Assembly (NCBI RefSeq): GCF_024298845.1
Contig: NZ_CP101156.1
Location: 1,612,001 to 1,676,000, forward strand
Direction: 5' to 3'
DNA length: 64,000 bases
DNA from: Natronosalvus amylolyticus
GTDB lineage: Archaea > Halobacteriota > Halobacteria > Halobacteriales > Natrialbaceae
Shown: piece by piece, positions 60,976 through 64,000 of the stretch
Layout of the letters: each line of letters begins with the position of its first letter
Numbering within the stretch: the first letter of the stretch is position 1
Made by a program: the position numbers and the translations under genes
The notes under the pieces: model-generated
What the model was told of the DNA's origin: nothing
Databases searched by the model: none
What the model saw: only the letters and a program-made list of their open reading frames with translations

Positions 60976-61074
60976 GCGGCGATAAAGCGGACAGTTCTGG
61001 GCGACGTCGTCCTCGTCACCACGGAGAAAGTTGACGCAGTCGTCGCCGACGATAGCGAAGCCATTTCTCGGTGA
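60976..61074 (+). pseudogene. Degenerate 3' fragment of a kdgK-like gene
   Basis: Encodes 32 residues from AAIKRTVLGDVVLV to EAISR and stop, aligning without gaps to the last 32 residues of the intact kdgK (22 of 32 identical, and about 73 % at DNA level by my count). Nothing of the remaining gene is recognisable upstream. It has the same orientation as the intact kdgK and lies on the far side of the giant operon. Confidence 0.8.
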
Positions 61075-61192
61075 TCGAAATTCGAGAGGCCCTCGCTCGA
61101 GGCGTGCCGTTCCATCGAGGTTGGCACTCGTTCGTGTGTGAATATGACACCCGTGAACCGTTCGTTTGGATGGTTTTGTCAGAAGTCCCTTA

Positions 61193-62401
61193 ATGACGCT
61201 CTTCGACGATACGGATGCAATGAACCGTAACGCAGTCGCAACCGTCATCGTCACGGCACTCGTGACCGTCAGTCTGGTCGCCGCCGGCGTTGGCGCGAGC
61301 ACGACGGCCGAATCGGTTGAAACGACGACCTCGAACGAGGCGTACGCGGGTACACACCTCGCTTTCGAGGCCTCCGGAAACGCAGTTGCCGACTACACGG
61401 TAGACGGTGAGACCATGTTCTCCTCAATCGCCGTCGACTCCCAGAGCGAGGTCGGCGGGGGTGCAGATGCCGCAATCGATCTCGGTGCCGTCGTCAACAT
61501 CGACGGTGCCGGCCTCTCGATCGGTGCCCAGTCACAGACGACCACGCAGATCGAAGCCGAGAGCGGCGCAACGCTCTCGGCCCACGATAACGAACGCGGT
61601 CACCTGGTCGTCAACGCGGGCGACGATTCCCAGGTCGTCGAGGCCCAACTCGACGGGAGCGCCCAGGCGAGCACGGAAAGTGACGACCGCGTGATCGTCG
61701 AAAGTGACACTCGCAGCGGCGTCTTCCTCGTCGTCGGTGACGGTGAGGCAACCGTCAACGAGGAGGGTGACGTCGTCGCCAACCTCGAGAGCGAGTCGAC
61801 GCTCGTGTTCCGGTCGTACGCCGAGGATGAGCGCGACGAGCAGGCCAAAGAAGACGAACAGCGCATCGTCGACGGTTCGGCCGCCGCCGAAGTGTACGTC
61901 GACATGCGAGACGGCGAGACCGTTGCCGACACGGTCACCTACGGTGAGGAGACCGCCGTCGAAGCCCGACAGGAGGGTGAACAGCGCGTCGAGGTTGTCG
62001 TCGATCGTGCCATCAGCGAAGGGACGATCGTCATGACGACCGTCGAAGAGGAGGCAGTGGGAACCCTCGAAAGCATCGAGGTTCGCATTGACGGCGAGGC
62101 AGCCGTACAGGCCTCCTCGCAGTCGGAACTCGAGAGCGCGATCGGCGGCGACGAGTCGGCGTACATGGTCAGCCAGCACGCCGAAGCCGAGGCGAAAGCG
62201 ACCGTCTACGTCGCGTTCAACCACTTCTCGGAACGAACGGCTTCGATCGGCTCGGCCAACGACGGCGATGCTGACGACGGAACTAACGACGGAACTGACA
62301 GCACCGACGACGAAGGCGTCGCCGACGGCCTACCCGGCTTCGGCGCACTCGCCGCGTTGCTCTCCCTCGGTATCGGTATCGGCAGCCGACTCCGACAGTG
62401 A
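61193..62401 (+). CDS. PGF-CTERM-anchored secreted protein
   Basis: 402 residues. A signal peptide (MNRNAVATVIVTALVTVSLVA, cleaved after VGAS or nearby) and a C-terminal PGF-CTERM signal (acidic Thr/Asp stretch, then GLPGFGALAALLSLGIGIG, then basic SRLRQ) show a surface protein processed and lipid-linked by archaeosortase A. The body is acidic, beta-rich and repetitive in style (ESDDRVIVESDTRSGVFLVVG), without enzyme motifs. The start MTLFDDTDAMNRN at 61193 fits leaderless transcription; the inner Met at 61220 would give a more typical signal peptide. Function unknown. Confidence 0.85.
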   Translation: MTLFDDTDAMNRNAVATVIVTALVTVSLVAAGVGASTTAESVETTTSNEAYAGTHLAFEASGNAVADYTVDGETMFSSIAVDSQSEVGGGADAAIDLGAVVNIDGAGLSIGAQSQTTTQIEAESGATLSAHDNERGHLVVNAGDDSQVVEAQLDGSAQASTESDDRVIVESDTRSGVFLVVGDGEATVNEEGDVVANLESESTLVFRSYAEDERDEQAKEDEQRIVDGSAAAEVYVDMRDGETVADTVTYGEETAVEARQEGEQRVEVVVDRAISEGTIVMTTVEEEAVGTLESIEVRIDGEAAVQASSQSELESAIGGDESAYMVSQHAEAEAKATVYVAFNHFSERTASIGSANDGDADDGTNDGTDSTDDEGVADGLPGFGALAALLSLGIGIGSRLRQ

Positions 62402-62573
62402 CTCCCCACCAGCGCGTCGACGTTCCGGCCCGGTTTTGTTACGTTGGCGATTGAAGTCGATCACGCTCGGTCTTTCAGCGCACGAAAAGGAGCCGAAGCT
62501 TCCGTTTCGCTCATCCGTACCGAGAACGCACGACCGCGAGAACGTCTATTGACCCGGAGACTGTATCGACCCT

Positions 62574-63998
62574 ATGGACACGCTCCACGTCGCGATCGTC
62601 GGTGCCTACGGCAGTGCCGGCGTCGCTACGGCCGATGAACTCCTCGAGCGAACCGACGAATCGACCCAGAACGTCCAACTCACGCTGATCGACGACGGCG
62701 ATCCGGGCGGTGGCCTGTGTATACTCGAGGGGTGTATGCCCTCCAAGGACGTCCTTTCGGCAGCGAAACACCAGTATCAGGCCCGACACGACGACCGGCT
62801 CGAGGGAAAGGTCAACGCCATCCCCGAACGAGTCATCGAGCAGAAAGACGACCACATCCACGGCTTCGCCGAACACCGACGGAATCACGTCCACGAGTTA
62901 GCCGAACGCGAACGGGTCGAGTTCGTCCACGACCGGGCGCGGTTCGTCGACGACCGCACCCTCGCCGTCGGCGATCGAACCATCGAACCGGACTACGTCG
63001 TGATCGCCACCGGGTCGTCGCTCAACGTGCCCGAATTGCCCGGCATCGGTACCGTCGACTGGAATTCGAGCGCCGATGTCCTCGACGCGACGACGTTTCC
63101 CGACTCGGCCATCGCCATGGGCTTTGGCTACATCGGCCTCGAACTCGTCCCGTACCTCAGCGAAGTCGGCGACGTCGATATAACGGTTATCGAACACGAC
63201 GACCGGCCCCTGGATGCGTTCGACCCCGCCTACGGTGAGACCATACTCGAGGTATACCGCGAGCACTTCGGCGTCGAAATTCTGACCGAAGCCGACGAAC
63301 AGCGACTCGAGCGAACCGACGACGACGGCGTCCGACTCACGGTCGACCGACATGGGACCGAATCGACGGTGGAAGCTGATAACCTATATCTGTTTACCGG
63401 CCGACGGCCGAACGTCGAGGGACTCGGCCTCGAGCAAACGGGTCTCGAAGCGACCCGCGGATGGGTCGAACCGACGATGCAAGCGCGAGACGTCGAGCGC
63501 GTGTTCGTCGTCGGCGACGTCAACGGCCACGAGCCCATCCTGCACGTCGCCAAAGAGCAGGGGTTCGCTGCCGGGGCGAACATCCTCCGACACGCTGCCG
63601 GTGAGCGCCTCGAGCCCTACACGAACGTACCCCACCACGTCATCTTCTCCGGTCTGGGGACCTATCCCGTGGCTCGAGTCGGACACACACCACAGACGGC
63701 TGCCGAGGCCGAGTTCGACGCCATCGTCGTCTCGACCGAGGCGTCCAAAGACGGGGTGTTTAAGAGCAAGAATCACCCGGAAGGCGTAGCAACGCTGGTT
63801 GTCGACGCGTCGGACGGGACGGTCGTCGGCTATCAGGGGTTGCACCTCCACGCCGACGTGATGGCCAAAACGATGCAGGTCGTCGTCGAAATGGGGGTAG
63901 ACGTCCGAGAGATTCCGGATCGGGCGTATCACCCGACGACGCCCGAAATTCTGGACAGTCTCATCCGGAGCGCGGTGGCCGAACTCGAGGTGAAATAA
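62574..63998 (+). CDS. Dihydrolipoamide-dehydrogenase-like pyridine nucleotide-disulfide oxidoreductase
   Basis: 474 residues. FAD-binding N-terminus VAIVGAYGSAG; the redox-active pair is CILEGC (a CxxxxC) in GGGLCILEGCMPSK. The NAD-binding GFGYIGLELVPYL segment, the second FAD segment VFVVGDVNG, and the C-terminal dimerisation domain ending with the catalytic HPTTPE are present. No pyruvate- or oxoacid-dehydrogenase genes adjoin, so the disulfide substrate is open (lipoyl protein, bis-gamma-glutamylcystine or mercuric ion are family options). A TATA-like GTCTATTGAC about 27 bp upstream fits leaderless transcription. The gene ends 2 bases before the window does. Confidence 0.9.
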   Translation: MDTLHVAIVGAYGSAGVATADELLERTDESTQNVQLTLIDDGDPGGGLCILEGCMPSKDVLSAAKHQYQARHDDRLEGKVNAIPERVIEQKDDHIHGFAEHRRNHVHELAERERVEFVHDRARFVDDRTLAVGDRTIEPDYVVIATGSSLNVPELPGIGTVDWNSSADVLDATTFPDSAIAMGFGYIGLELVPYLSEVGDVDITVIEHDDRPLDAFDPAYGETILEVYREHFGVEILTEADEQRLERTDDDGVRLTVDRHGTESTVEADNLYLFTGRRPNVEGLGLEQTGLEATRGWVEPTMQARDVERVFVVGDVNGHEPILHVAKEQGFAAGANILRHAAGERLEPYTNVPHHVIFSGLGTYPVARVGHTPQTAAEAEFDAIVVSTEASKDGVFKSKNHPEGVATLVVDASDGTVVGYQGLHLHADVMAKTMQVVVEMGVDVREIPDRAYHPTTPEILDSLIRSAVAELEVK

Positions 63999-64000
63999 AA

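Larger units (their letters stand above)
60743..61192. other. Spacer between the giant operon and the PGF-CTERM gene
   Basis: Contains the leftward operon promoter (60815-60823), a TTCG-loop dyad (60853-60870) and, rightward, a degenerate kdgK 3' end (60976-61074). The right end should hold the promoter of the PGF-CTERM gene (GGTTTTGT near 61169-61176). No intact gene. Confidence 0.65.

Noticed and set aside
1-64000. tRNA, rRNA, CRISPR arrays and insertion sequences
   Set aside because: Gaps between genes were read on both strands; no cloverleaf, spaced repeat array or transposase gene was found.

Overview
The window is chromosomal DNA of an extremely halophilic archaeon (class Halobacteria). 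Evidence: G+C-rich genes with very acidic proteins, frequent CTCGAG and rare CTAG (about fifteen by eye), many start codons lying about 27 bp after a TATA element (leaderless mRNAs), haloarchaeal lipobox and PGF-CTERM proteins, and archaeal markers such as TiaS, a TIGR00300 protein and a Drg-type GTPase. A member of Natrialbales would fit, but I cannot fix the genus. No tRNA, rRNA, insertion sequence or CRISPR array was seen.

Positions 1-33355 are ordinary haloarchaeal chromosome: the start of a phytoene synthase gene (runs off the left edge); two tandem paralogous lipoproteins; a TIGR00300 protein and CbiA/CobB, divergent around a possible three-way-junction RNA; a mini zinc finger, MsrB and a glutathionyl-hydroquinone reductase; an orphan DNA methyltransferase (probably the CTAG enzyme Zim); a TrkA-type regulator and an AzgA-type purine permease, whose downstream regions share an identical 20-mer; glutaredoxin, a Tat-exported pentapeptide-repeat lipoprotein, a COG1395 regulator, TiaS, a VNG_1110C-like protein and Drg; a receiver-PAS-histidine kinase; an alpha/beta hydrolase, an AIR-synthase-like protein and ThiD; MutS and MutL, separated by an ABC exporter and a winged-helix/zinc-ribbon regulator on the other strand; RtcA; and KDG kinase behind a 16-codon leader ORF.

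Positions 33356-60742 hold the striking part: a 27.4-kb leftward operon of six very large genes (1580, 762, 1379, 1255, 3379 and 775 aa). Each gene overlaps the next by 1 to 8 bp and each downstream start has a Shine-Dalgarno sequence inside the previous gene. The first product is membrane anchored and carries nine PKD domains of two alternating types plus a duplicated tail-fibre-like module. The second has a glycine-rich hydrophobic segment. The third resembles DUF6603. The fourth, fifth and sixth resemble large uncharacterised bacterial proteins; the fifth has a decapeptide-repeat solenoid and the sixth a lamin-tail-like domain. No sheath, tube, spike or AAA+ gene is present, so this is not a canonical contractile injection system. 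The tight coupling suggests one surface-anchored multiprotein assembly of unknown function.

The operon is bracketed by kdgK sequence: intact kdgK abuts its 3' end with no spacer, and a degenerate copy of the last 32 kdgK codons lies beyond its promoter in the same orientation. This suggests insertion into, or rearrangement of, a kdgK locus. The window closes with a PGF-CTERM surface protein and a dihydrolipoamide-dehydrogenase-like flavoprotein.
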